From: Cyclobacteriaceae bacterium | Lineage (GTDB): Bacteria; Bacteroidota; Bacteroidia; Cytophagales; Cyclobacteriaceae | Length of the DNA stretch: 64,000 nucleotides | Reading direction: 5' to 3' | Assembly (NCBI GenBank): GCA_028285685.1 | Contig: JANQOR010000022.1 | Location: forward strand, 1 to 64,000 | In this document: positions 33,029 to 40,797 of the stretch, one piece after another | How positions within the stretch are numbered: position 1 is the stretch's first letter | How the letters are laid out: the number at the start of each line of letters is the position of its first letter | Made by a program: the position numbers and the translations under genes | Notes under the pieces: generated by a model | Databases searched by the model: none | The model's input: only the letters and a program-made list of their open reading frames with translations | What the model was told of the DNA's origin: nothing

Positions 33029-33493
33029 TTAGTCGACCTTGGTCATGTAAACATTGCGGTCGTCCTCATGCTCGTCACTAATTAGCAGTCCATCGATCAG
33101 TTTCCATTCATCATCATCAGCGGATATATGGAAGTCATCGCCATCATCAATGTCTTCGATGACAAGATACCCCTTTCTGTTGATGTACCAGGATCCTTCT
33201 TCCTCTTCAACATCATCATAGGCATTAACGGTGACAATGAGCTCTCCTCGCTCCTTGAATTCAAAGTAGATATCAATATTTTCCATTACTCCTGAGACAA
33301 GCCCGGAAACTGACTTAATAATAATCTCTTCAAGGATCGTATCGGCTTCATCAGCCTCATCATCTAATTCTTCCTCTATATCAATGACTAATTTCCAGGT
33401 GCCAAGTACATCGTTCTCCTCTACTTTTTGCGCCTGAGTGCTAAAACCTAGCAGTAGCGTCAGACTTAATAAGGTTAGTGCTTTGAGTTTCAT
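33029..33493 (-). CDS. secreted acidic lipocalin-like protein
   Basis: The 154-residue protein has a signal peptide (MKLKALTLLSLTLLLGFSTQ, cleaved near AQ). The mature chain begins NDVLGTWKLVIDIE and has a very acidic stretch (EELDDEADEADTILEE), then FEFKERGELIVTVNAYDD and WYINRKGYLVIEDIDDG. The pattern of beta strands after 'GtW.l.id' resembles Bacteroidota lipocalin-like domains. Many Asp and Glu residues suggest calcium binding or a soluble periplasmic role. No neighbour clarifies it. Confidence 0.75.
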   Translation of the reverse strand: MKLKALTLLSLTLLLGFSTQAQKVEENDVLGTWKLVIDIEEELDDEADEADTILEEIIIKSVSGLVSGVMENIDIYFEFKERGELIVTVNAYDDVEEEEGSWYINRKGYLVIEDIDDGDDFHISADDDEWKLIDGLLISDEHEDDRNVYMTKVD

Positions 33494-33554
33494 ATTCTAT
33501 TATGTAATGCAAGGTACTAGTTATACTCGTTTAAATGGCAAAGGTTGCAAACTG

Positions 33555-33698
33555 TTAAAGAAGTTAATTGGTTAGCTAGTTAATTAGTTGATGGTTGAGT
33601 AGTAAGTTAGTACAGTTTTGAAAGAGATTGAAAATTAAAAATGTGGATTGGTTCAAATTAACTATTTAACCAATTAACCAACCAACTAATACCAACTA
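33555..33698. repeat. AT-rich inverted low-complexity tracts before ffh
   Basis: GTTAATTGGTTAGCTAG-like sequence near 33562-33600 is matched by complementary sequence TTTAACCAATTAACCAACCA near 33665-33690. The units are built from GTTAATTGG/AACCAATTA. The two tracts could pair as a long hairpin, but they are short-period repeats and the pairing may be a by-product. The 238-base gap holds no gene. Confidence 0.5.
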
Positions 33699-33701
33699 TC
33701 G

Positions 33702-33709
33702 TAAATTTG
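33702..33709 (+). promoter_or_regulatory. -7 promoter box for ffh (TAAATTTG)
   Basis: TAAATTTG matches TAnnTTTG, 21 bases before the ATG at 33731. No -33 TTTG was found at 19-20 bases. Confidence 0.5.
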
Positions 33710-33730
33710 CAGCGATTTTGAACAAAAAAT

Positions 33731-35059
33731 ATGTTTGATAATTTAAGTGTAAAACTTGACAGGGCTTTTAAAACGCTCAAAGGACAGGGACAGATAACTG
33801 AGATCAATGTAGCCTCAACGGTTAAGGAGATCAGAAGGGCGCTAATTGATGCTGACGTTAACTTCAAAGTCGCAAAGGAAGTAACGGATAAGATAAAGCA
33901 GGAGGCGCTTGGTCGAGATGTACTAATATCAGTTTCTCCTGGCCAATTGCTGACAAAAATTGTTGCTGAGGAACTCACTACCCTGATGGGTGAGAGTAAT
34001 GTGCCCATCAATTTGGAGGGAAACCCAAACATCATTTTGGTTTCGGGACTGCAAGGATCTGGTAAAACAACCTTCACAGCTAAACTTGCTAATCTTTTAA
34101 AGAAACAAGGTCGGACCGTCCTGCTTTCAGCCTGTGATATTTACAGGCCAGCTGCGATCGATCAGTTAAAGGTTCTTGGAGAACAAGTTGGGGTGGAAGT
34201 GTACGCGGAGCCCGAAAACAAGAATGCTGTTGAGATTGCGAAAAATGCTATCAAGCACGCTAAATCAAACGGAAAAAGAACGCTCATCATAGATACTGCA
34301 GGTCGCCTGGCTATCGATGAAGAGATGATGAATGAAATTGAGACATTAAAGAGGGAGGTTCAACCGGCTGAGACACTGTTTGTTGTGGATTCCATGACCG
34401 GGCAAGATGCAGTAAATACAGCAGCAGCCTTTAACGAACGACTGGACTTTGATGGAGTTGTTTTAACTAAGTTGGACGGTGACACTCGCGGTGGTGCAGC
34501 CTTGTCAATCAGGAAGGAAGTCACCAAGCCTATTAAGTACATAGGGACAGGGGAAAAGATGGACGCCATTGACCTGTTTCACCCGGATCGAATGGCAAAC
34601 AGGATTCTGGGGATGGGTGACGTTATCAGCTTGGTTGAGCGTGCTCAACAGGCTTATGATGAAGATGAGGCGAGGAAGATCAACAAAAAGATCAGAAAGA
34701 ATCAGTTTGGGTTCGATGATTTTCTATCGCAAATGGAGCAGATGAAGAAGATGGGAAGCATGAAAGACTTGATAGGCATGATCCCTGGAATAGGCAAAGC
34801 GGTGAAAGACATTGATATTGACGACGATTCCTTAAAGCCCATTGAGGCAATAATCAAATCCATGACACCAAAAGAGCGCTCTACTCCCGAAATACTCAAT
34901 GGAACAAGGAAGCAACGAATTGCAAAGGGTAGCGGCACATCTATCCAAGAAGTGAATCAGTTGATCAAACAATTCGACCAGATGCGCAAAATGATGAAGA
35001 TGATGAACAAATCCGGAGGGAAGCGGGCGTTGGCAAATATGTTGGGTGGAATGAAATAG
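33731..35059 (+). CDS. ffh: signal recognition particle protein Ffh
   Basis: The 442-residue GTPase binds 4.5S RNA and signal sequences of nascent chains and delivers ribosomes to FtsY. The N-domain is residues 1-95. The G-domain has G1 GLQGSGKTT (106-114), G3 DTAGRL (188-193) and G4 TKLDGD (246-251). The methionine-rich M-domain (300-442) ends FDQMRKMMKMMNKSGGKRAL. Length is normal. The gene seems to be a monocistronic unit with its own -7 box. Confidence 0.97.
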   Translation: MFDNLSVKLDRAFKTLKGQGQITEINVASTVKEIRRALIDADVNFKVAKEVTDKIKQEALGRDVLISVSPGQLLTKIVAEELTTLMGESNVPINLEGNPNIILVSGLQGSGKTTFTAKLANLLKKQGRTVLLSACDIYRPAAIDQLKVLGEQVGVEVYAEPENKNAVEIAKNAIKHAKSNGKRTLIIDTAGRLAIDEEMMNEIETLKREVQPAETLFVVDSMTGQDAVNTAAAFNERLDFDGVVLTKLDGDTRGGAALSIRKEVTKPIKYIGTGEKMDAIDLFHPDRMANRILGMGDVISLVERAQQAYDEDEARKINKKIRKNQFGFDDFLSQMEQMKKMGSMKDLIGMIPGIGKAVKDIDIDDDSLKPIEAIIKSMTPKERSTPEILNGTRKQRIAKGSGTSIQEVNQLIKQFDQMRKMMKMMNKSGGKRALANMLGGMK

Positions 35060-35062
35060 GTG

Positions 35063-36277
35063 CTAATTTGAGTCAAGCAGCACTTTCATCATTGCTTCAG
35101 CGGAAATCTTTCCTTTCTTCTCGATGAAATCAGGTGGAGTATCATCACCGATCTCATAGGTAATGCCCGGAATGTTGAATTGAGTGACAAACCATCCTTT
35201 GGAAACCGGAGATCCTAGGCCGGAAGGTTGATCATTAATCTTATAATCTGCAATGTTAGATTTGACATAGTTCAGCCATTCGTCGGTGAAATTCTGATAC
35301 TTCGTTTCTACCGATCTCGAGGTGGTGTAGTATACATCATAATAAGTGCTGTGAAAATCCAATCCAGCAGCAACCTCAGAATTACTCTCCTTAACTGTTT
35401 TTACAATATGATTAGCGATTTGCTTTATTTCAGACTGTCGGTAATAAGCCCAGTCTCTGTTTAGATCTACGCCTCCTGTATTGTGTCGCCAGTGACCAAG
35501 ATCAACCCCATCTGGATTCAATAAGGGATAAATGAGGACAGTATACTCATCAAGGAACGATCTGCTGAGTTTCGAATCATCGGCTATTCTCGAGACAAAC
35601 GATTTGAGCGCATAGTATCCGGTCACCTCAGGTGGGTGCTGCCTGCTGATCAAAACTACTGTCTTCGGACCTCTACCTAGTTTGAAATGTAACAAGTCTC
35701 TATCCATGCGACTCTTGCCAATAACCTCAAAAGATCCAAGGCTGTGTTTTGCAACTTCCATGCTCCAAGCCCTCACATCCCCGGAAGTCTCAAGTGGCTG
35801 AGCAGAAATCCAGGTTGTGTCAGATGCCACATTGACCGAAAATGTAACCGACAAGGTGTCATTGGCAACGGACACGGACGTTTCTTCAAGTTTGGTCCAA
35901 GTTTTACGATCAGTGCTCTTCTTAGGCCAGTATCGATGCTTGATATTCTCGAAGTAATCTATTGTGATCGAAACCCTTTTTGACAAGCCTGTTGTTGTCC
36001 ACATTCGAAAGGCGTACCATGGACTGCGATTTATAGGAAAATTTTCAGGGTCGATTTGAATCGTAAGTGTCGAATCGTTTTCGAATCGTAATGCATTCAG
36101 TCGAGCTCCATCAAATTGATTATCAACGAACAGGCCATTCTGTTCATAGGTTTTCTTCTCCTGAAGAGTAATTTTCTTGTCGTTGGTATCGACCGGGTTG
36201 GGGAAGTCGTAGGTGGTCGCCTGGGACAGGACCGTCGAAGATACAAGAAACGTCAGGCAAACCAGGCAAATCCTCAT
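35063..36277 (-). CDS. secreted M14-family zinc carboxypeptidase
   Basis: The 404-residue protein has a signal peptide (about 1-19), a beta-sandwich-like N-domain (about 40-175) and an M14 peptidase domain with zinc ligands His214 and Glu217 in HPPEVTGYY, the third ligand His309 in DFHSTYYDV, NRDW (273-276) and catalytic Glu375 in GITYEIGDD. It probably trims peptides or cell-wall material in the periplasm. Its ATG overlaps the stop of the pdhB-like gene (ATGA at 36274-36277), an unusual partner. Confidence 0.9.
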   Translation of the reverse strand: MRICLVCLTFLVSSTVLSQATTYDFPNPVDTNDKKITLQEKKTYEQNGLFVDNQFDGARLNALRFENDSTLTIQIDPENFPINRSPWYAFRMWTTTGLSKRVSITIDYFENIKHRYWPKKSTDRKTWTKLEETSVSVANDTLSVTFSVNVASDTTWISAQPLETSGDVRAWSMEVAKHSLGSFEVIGKSRMDRDLLHFKLGRGPKTVVLISRQHPPEVTGYYALKSFVSRIADDSKLSRSFLDEYTVLIYPLLNPDGVDLGHWRHNTGGVDLNRDWAYYRQSEIKQIANHIVKTVKESNSEVAAGLDFHSTYYDVYYTTSRSVETKYQNFTDEWLNYVKSNIADYKINDQPSGLGSPVSKGWFVTQFNIPGITYEIGDDTPPDFIEKKGKISAEAMMKVLLDSN

Positions 36278-37254
36278 GATTGATAGGTGACAGCTTTCAC
36301 TGCCTCAATTGTTCTTTCAACATTTGGCAGAATTTCTTCAATCAAGGTCGGTGCATAAGGAAGTGAAACATCCTTGTTTGTGATTCTATGAATAGGAGCA
36401 TCGAGATAATCGAAGGCATTTCTCTGTATGTGATGACTAATCTCACTGGAAATGGAAGCCAGAGGCCAGGCCTCCTCAACGATCACCAGTCGATTTGTTT
36501 TCTTGACTGAGTCGACAATAGTTTGATAGTCGATTGGTCGAACGCTTCTAAGATCTATGACTTCAGCATTCGTCCCTTCTCTCGCAAGTTCATCTGCAGC
36601 TTGATCCACTACCTTCATCATTTTTCCAAAAGATAGGAGGGTGACATCAGAACCTTCTCGCACAACATTAGCTTTTCCAATCTCAAGCAAGTATTCCTCT
36701 TCGGGGACTTCTCCTTTGTCTGCATACATCAACTCAGACTCCATAAATATGACTGGGTTGTCATCTCTGATTGCAGTCTTCAACAAACCCTTTGCGTCAT
36801 ATGGATTCGAGGGGACAACAACCTTGAGTCCGGCAGTGTTGGCGTACCAATTTTCAAAATTCTGTGAATGCTGTTGACTAAGCTGTCCAGCATTTCCGGT
36901 TGGCCCACGAAAAACGATAGGAACACCATATTGACCCGCGGACATGGATAACATCTTTGCCGCACTGTTTATTACCTGATCGATGGCTACAAGCGAGAAG
37001 TTGAAAGTCATGAACTCGATGATAGGACGGAGGCCGTTCATTGCTGAACCCACACCAACTCCGGCGAACCCTAGCTCTGTTATAGGAGTGTCAATGACCC
37101 TTTGAGGACCAAATTCGTCTAACATTCCTTGGCTTACCTTGTAAGCACCATTGTACTCTGCTACTTCCTCGCCCATCAAGAAGACATTTTCGTCTCTTCT
37201 CATCTCTTCACTCATGGCTTCTCCAAGAGCCTCTCTAAACTGGATTTCTCTCAT
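36274..37254 (-). CDS. pdhB: pyruvate dehydrogenase E1 subunit beta
   Basis: The 326-residue protein is a transketolase-type E1-beta chain: MREIQFREALGEAMSEEM, FLMGEEVAEYNGAYKVSQGM, DTPITELGFAGVGVGSAM, and C-terminal VIDLRSVRPIDYQTI and RLVIVEEAWPLASI. It forms the alpha2beta2 E1 that decarboxylates pyruvate (or a branched-chain 2-oxo acid) with thiamine diphosphate. The alpha subunit and E2 genes are not adjacent. Distinction from branched-chain E1-beta by sequence alone is not certain, so the symbol is likely but not proven. Confidence 0.9.
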   Translation of the reverse strand: MREIQFREALGEAMSEEMRRDENVFLMGEEVAEYNGAYKVSQGMLDEFGPQRVIDTPITELGFAGVGVGSAMNGLRPIIEFMTFNFSLVAIDQVINSAAKMLSMSAGQYGVPIVFRGPTGNAGQLSQQHSQNFENWYANTAGLKVVVPSNPYDAKGLLKTAIRDDNPVIFMESELMYADKGEVPEEEYLLEIGKANVVREGSDVTLLSFGKMMKVVDQAADELAREGTNAEVIDLRSVRPIDYQTIVDSVKKTNRLVIVEEAWPLASISSEISHHIQRNAFDYLDAPIHRITNKDVSLPYAPTLIEEILPNVERTIEAVKAVTYQS

Positions 37255-37303
37255 CGATTGGTTTGATTAATAGGGGTGCTAAATTACTTTTCGAATGGTA
37301 ATA

Positions 37304-37337
37304 AAAAAAGTCCTGTCGACCATTGGTCAACAGGACT
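37304..37337 (-). terminator. rho-independent terminator (minus strand)
   Basis: GTCCTGTCGACC and GGTCAACAGGAC (37311-37337) form a hairpin with one mismatch, and seven A on the plus strand (37304-37310) give a T run on the minus strand. It ends the OmpA/TPR transcript before pdhB. Confidence 0.85.
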
Positions 37338-37358
37338 TTCAATCTTTTGCAGAGGCTA

Positions 37359-39125
37359 TTACTTAACAGCTTCGTTGACAGCAGTTGCGAAGTTCGCAAA
37401 CTCTAGATCGTTCAATGCAGTGTTTTTTAGATCAGGATCAGCATCAACCGCTTTCTTCAGGTTGCTCCCAACACCTGCAGCGTCGTTGCTTCTTGCAGCA
37501 GCAACTGCAGATAGATAAGCAGCTGTGCCACTAAGATCATCGCCTGAAACCTGTCCAAAGGCTGCACTTGCCTGGCTGTACTCTCCGCTAAGAAGATAAG
37601 CAAGTCCTTTGTCGATATTAGCAGCATCATCAAGTTGAGCTGAATTGAATGAAGCTTTTGCCTTGTCGTAGTCAGCCATTCTTACCTCCAAGGCACCCTT
37701 CATCGAATTCACTCGTGAAGTAACGTCATTTGATCCACCACTTACGCCACCAAGAGTCGAGTAAGCTTTTTCATAGTCATTCTGAAGCGCTTGAACAGCA
37801 CCAAGGTTTGACTGAACAATCGCGGAACTAGAGTTCTTGTTCGCAGCGATTTCTAGCTGAGTGGTCGCATCGTCCAGGTTGCCCATTTCAAGATACGTAG
37901 CTCCGAGGTTGTTATGCGCTTCCCAGGCTCCGGTTTTATCAGCTGCAGCTTTGTAAATCGCAGCCTTCTCATCTAATGAAGGAGTCAAAGTTGCGCTGAA
38001 CATTAGCTCTTCGTTAGTCAGTGTATCGGCCATTGCATCACCGGTTGTGATAGCTTTTGCCAAAACTGCAATCAATGCATTTGATTTCTTGGGCTTCACT
38101 GTAAGTACTTCTGTCTTAGCAGATCTTAACCCTGGATATACATCGTTGAAGACCTTTTTGTAGGAAGAAAGTTTCTTCATTTCTTTCTCTTTTTCTTCAA
38201 AAGAGCCAGAACCATTGATAATGTTTACGTATTGAGATTTCTGAGCTGCATCAACACCATCATAGGCATTCAATGCATTTCTAAAGGCACCCCAATCTTG
38301 TACCACAGGCTTGAGGATGAACTCAATGGAGTCAGCAGCGCCTGCATAGTCGTATCGATCCATTCTGCCTCTGTAATACTTTTCAATTGTAGCAGCACGA
38401 TCACCAGAAAGATCCGTATTGATGGTCTCTGTACCTTCCGGAGAGTGAGTACCGGTAATCGTCACAGTTCTGGTTACGTTCTTTTCGGCGATGAAAGCGC
38501 TAAGTTCATCTGTCTTGGAACGGTTAGAGGTTCCGTCATATCTTAGAGAAGTTCTTAAGTTTGATCTTCCCTGATCGAAATAGAAATCAACGTTTGTCGG
38601 GATTAGTTCTTCTCGATCATCGTACCCGTGATCCGCGTATGAGGCGAACGCTACATCCTGAACCCATTGAGATGTTAGTACCAACCCTTGAGCTACAGCT
38701 AGTCTCTCAGTAGATTTAGATTTTCCATTTCTTGTGTCGGTTGCAACACCCTGAATGTAAAGCGTGCCAGGATTCATACCTTCGACATATGGAAATGAGA
38801 AATTTTCTGTTTTCCTTGAAGTAGTAGTTGCACTATTAGGAAAATCAGACGCGGTAAATACCACAGAGCCTACATTTACTTCCTGGTCTCCGTACTGATA
38901 AATTGTATTTAGAGTAAAGCTTGTGCTCGCAGGAAGCATTTTTGGGGGAAGGACCGAGGACAGTTCAAAAGGTACATTACCACCATGAACTTCAAGAGGG
39001 TTAGGGTTTACCTGAAGGTCATTTTCCTGAGCCAGCTTTATCATCTGGTCTAGCTTACAGCCAGAAAGCAGGATAGCACCCGCGGCTACCGCTATGGCTA
39101 GGTTTAGTTTTCTCATTTGATTCAT
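37359..39125 (-). CDS. lipoprotein with OmpA-like domain and TPR array
   Basis: The 588-residue protein has a lipobox (LSGC, Cys23; the start at 39116 gives Cys20). Residues ~175-270 look like an OmpA-like peptidoglycan-binding domain: NVDFYFDQGRSNLRTS, and THSPEGTETINTDLSGDRAATIEKYY. Residues ~400-585 contain tetratricopeptide repeats: EAHNNLGATYLEMGNLDDATTQLEIAA, YEKAYSTLGGV and ASAAFGQV. This order, OmpA-like first and TPR last, is unlike the usual C-terminal OmpA domain. It may tether the outer membrane to peptidoglycan or organise an envelope complex. A strong terminator follows. Confidence 0.85.
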   Translation of the reverse strand: MNQMRKLNLAIAVAAGAILLSGCKLDQMIKLAQENDLQVNPNPLEVHGGNVPFELSSVLPPKMLPASTSFTLNTIYQYGDQEVNVGSVVFTASDFPNSATTTSRKTENFSFPYVEGMNPGTLYIQGVATDTRNGKSKSTERLAVAQGLVLTSQWVQDVAFASYADHGYDDREELIPTNVDFYFDQGRSNLRTSLRYDGTSNRSKTDELSAFIAEKNVTRTVTITGTHSPEGTETINTDLSGDRAATIEKYYRGRMDRYDYAGAADSIEFILKPVVQDWGAFRNALNAYDGVDAAQKSQYVNIINGSGSFEEKEKEMKKLSSYKKVFNDVYPGLRSAKTEVLTVKPKKSNALIAVLAKAITTGDAMADTLTNEELMFSATLTPSLDEKAAIYKAAADKTGAWEAHNNLGATYLEMGNLDDATTQLEIAANKNSSSAIVQSNLGAVQALQNDYEKAYSTLGGVSGGSNDVTSRVNSMKGALEVRMADYDKAKASFNSAQLDDAANIDKGLAYLLSGEYSQASAAFGQVSGDDLSGTAAYLSAVAAARSNDAAGVGSNLKKAVDADPDLKNTALNDLEFANFATAVNEAVK

Positions 39126-39239
39126 TTTTTAGTTAGTACAAACAATAATTAGTTTTAATCTAAAGTTAAAGTGTTGCAAATTAAAGGAAAAATTACCTTC
39201 TGATGTAATAAACAGGTACATATCTATTTTGATATGCAT

Positions 39240-39247
39240 TATCTTTG
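39240..39247 (+). promoter_or_regulatory. -7 promoter box (TATCTTTG)
   Basis: TATCTTTG fits TAnnTTTG and lies 17 bases before the PspC gene start at 39265, leaving a very short leader. No clear -33 box. Confidence 0.45.
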
Positions 39248-39264
39248 CGAAACAATTCGGAATT

Positions 39265-39474
39265 ATGCAGGAATTTTTTGAAAAATACGCATTTGGAGTG
39301 TGTAACAGGCTAGGAGAGAAATTCAGAATCCCAACTTCAAGCATCCGTCTCTTTTTCATCTACAGTTCATTTTTAACCTTCGGATCGCCGGTTATCCTGT
39401 ACTTGGCGCTAGCATTTGTGATGAACTTTCGTAAGGTGCTCAGGAGGAGAAATAATACCCTCTGGTATTACTAA
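39265..39474 (+). CDS. PspC-domain membrane protein
   Basis: The ATG at 39265 gives 69 residues; the ATG at 39229 lies upstream of the -7 box and is less likely. The product has the PspC pattern: GVCNRLGEKFRIPTSSIRLFF, then one or two membrane segments (YSSFLTFGSPVILYLALAFVM) and a basic end. PspC proteins take part in the membrane-stress response; here the gene is alone and the protein short. It overlaps the 3' end of the glycosyltransferase gene by four bases on the other strand. Confidence 0.8.
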   Translation: MQEFFEKYAFGVCNRLGEKFRIPTSSIRLFFIYSSFLTFGSPVILYLALAFVMNFRKVLRRRNNTLWYY

Positions 39475-40463
39475 AGATCCACAAACCGATTTTCTTTTTT
39501 CACGAAGTATCTAAACACAATGGAGTATGACTTAGTGATGCTCGAATTGGAGCCTGTGCGCTTTTTGATTGTTTGAAAAAATGTAAAGAGCACTTTGCCA
39601 TGTGCTTTCAGTACAGCAAAACAATGCTTTGGACCACCATCAAGTAAGAACTTAAATGCAGCTATCCAATCAAGAAGTATTCTAATAGGGAGCTTCCAGA
39701 CCAATCCCCCGCTGGGCAGATTTTTGATAATCAGGTTCATGCCGTTTCGGAAATTCAGGTAGGTTTTAAATGGACTGGATTTTGAAAGCGTGCCACCTCC
39801 AACATGGTAAATAACTGAATTGGGTACGTTTTTTATTTTGTACCCTGAGTTCTGGATTCTCCAACATAGATCAATTTCTTCCATATGGGCAAAAAAATCC
39901 GTGTCAAATCCTTCAACCATTAAAAAGGTTTTAGACCGAATGGCCAGACACGCACCAGAGCCCCAACTTATATCGATGGAGTCATCATACTGGCCTTTAT
40001 CCTCTTCGAGAGTATTGAAAATCCTTCCCCGACAAAATGGGTAACCAAAGACGTCAATGAATCCACCTGCAGCACCCGCGTATTCAAAGTGATCCTTTTT
40101 GTTAAAGTCTAGAATTTTTGGTTGACAAGCTGCATAGGTTTCATTGTTATCTAAAAACTGAATGATGGGGTTTAACCAACTTTCAGATACTTGAACGTCG
40201 GAGTTCAACAGCACAAAATACTCAGCCTGAATTTGACTTAGTGCCTGATTGTAGCCGCCCGCAAAGCCTAAGTTTTCGGTTAGCTGGATTAGCCTGATTT
40301 TTGGAAAGTTTTCTTTTAGAAATTCAATTGAACCATCATTGGAAGCATTGTCGGCAACAACGACTTCTGCCTCCGGAGTGTTATCAATAACAGATGGAAG
40401 GAATTGCTCGAGATAACCCTTCCCATTATAATTAAGTATGACAACAGCGACTTTCGTCATCAA
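39471..40463 (-). CDS. family 2 glycosyltransferase
   Basis: The 330-residue protein has the GT-A fold of family 2: VAVVILNYNGKGYLEQFLPSV, VVVADNASNDGSIEFLKE, NLGFAGGYNQAL, the metal-binding LLNSDVQV (in place of DxD) and SWGSGACLAIRS, DTDFFAHMEEIDLCWRIQ near residue 215. It probably makes rhamnosyl- or similar links in surface polysaccharide. ATG codons at 40463 and 40460 are both possible. It overlaps the YbaB gene stop (ATGATG), a tight coupling of unrelated functions. Confidence 0.9.
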   Translation of the reverse strand: MMTKVAVVILNYNGKGYLEQFLPSVIDNTPEAEVVVADNASNDGSIEFLKENFPKIRLIQLTENLGFAGGYNQALSQIQAEYFVLLNSDVQVSESWLNPIIQFLDNNETYAACQPKILDFNKKDHFEYAGAAGGFIDVFGYPFCRGRIFNTLEEDKGQYDDSIDISWGSGACLAIRSKTFLMVEGFDTDFFAHMEEIDLCWRIQNSGYKIKNVPNSVIYHVGGGTLSKSSPFKTYLNFRNGMNLIIKNLPSGGLVWKLPIRILLDWIAAFKFLLDGGPKHCFAVLKAHGKVLFTFFQTIKKRTGSNSSITKSYSIVFRYFVKKENRFVDL

Positions 40464-40792
40464 CCAAGTCCTGAAAGATCCAGTCCCGGAATGTTCGGGA
40501 TCAGACCGGCGGTAGATTTCTTGATATGCTCTTTGGATTTTTCGTCGGCTTCCTGGAGCGCTTTATTTGATGCAGCAATGATCAGGTCTCGCATCATGTC
40601 TTTGTCCGTCTGGTTTATGAGTGACTCGTCGATCTCCAAACCCACGATCTCTTTTTGGCCGTTTGCCGTGGCCTTTACCATTCCGCCTCCTGACTCTCCG
40701 ACAGTGGTGATGTCTTTTAGCTGATCCTGGGCTTCCTTCATCTTTTGTTGGACCTCCTTCATTTTGCCCATCATTTTCATCATGTCAAACAT
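40460..40792 (-). CDS. YbaB/EbfC-family nucleoid-associated protein
   Basis: The 110-residue protein begins MFDMMKMMGKMKEVQQKMKE and has GGGMVKATANGQKEIVGLEI, DMMRDLIIAASNKAL and a Gly/Pro-rich C-terminus, all typical of YbaB/EbfC. It binds DNA as a dimer and is often next to dnaX-recR, which are not seen here. The last codons overlap the glycosyltransferase start. Confidence 0.9.
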   Translation of the reverse strand: MFDMMKMMGKMKEVQQKMKEAQDQLKDITTVGESGGGMVKATANGQKEIVGLEIDESLINQTDKDMMRDLIIAASNKALQEADEKSKEHIKKSTAGLIPNIPGLDLSGLG

Positions 40793-40797
40793 GTCCT

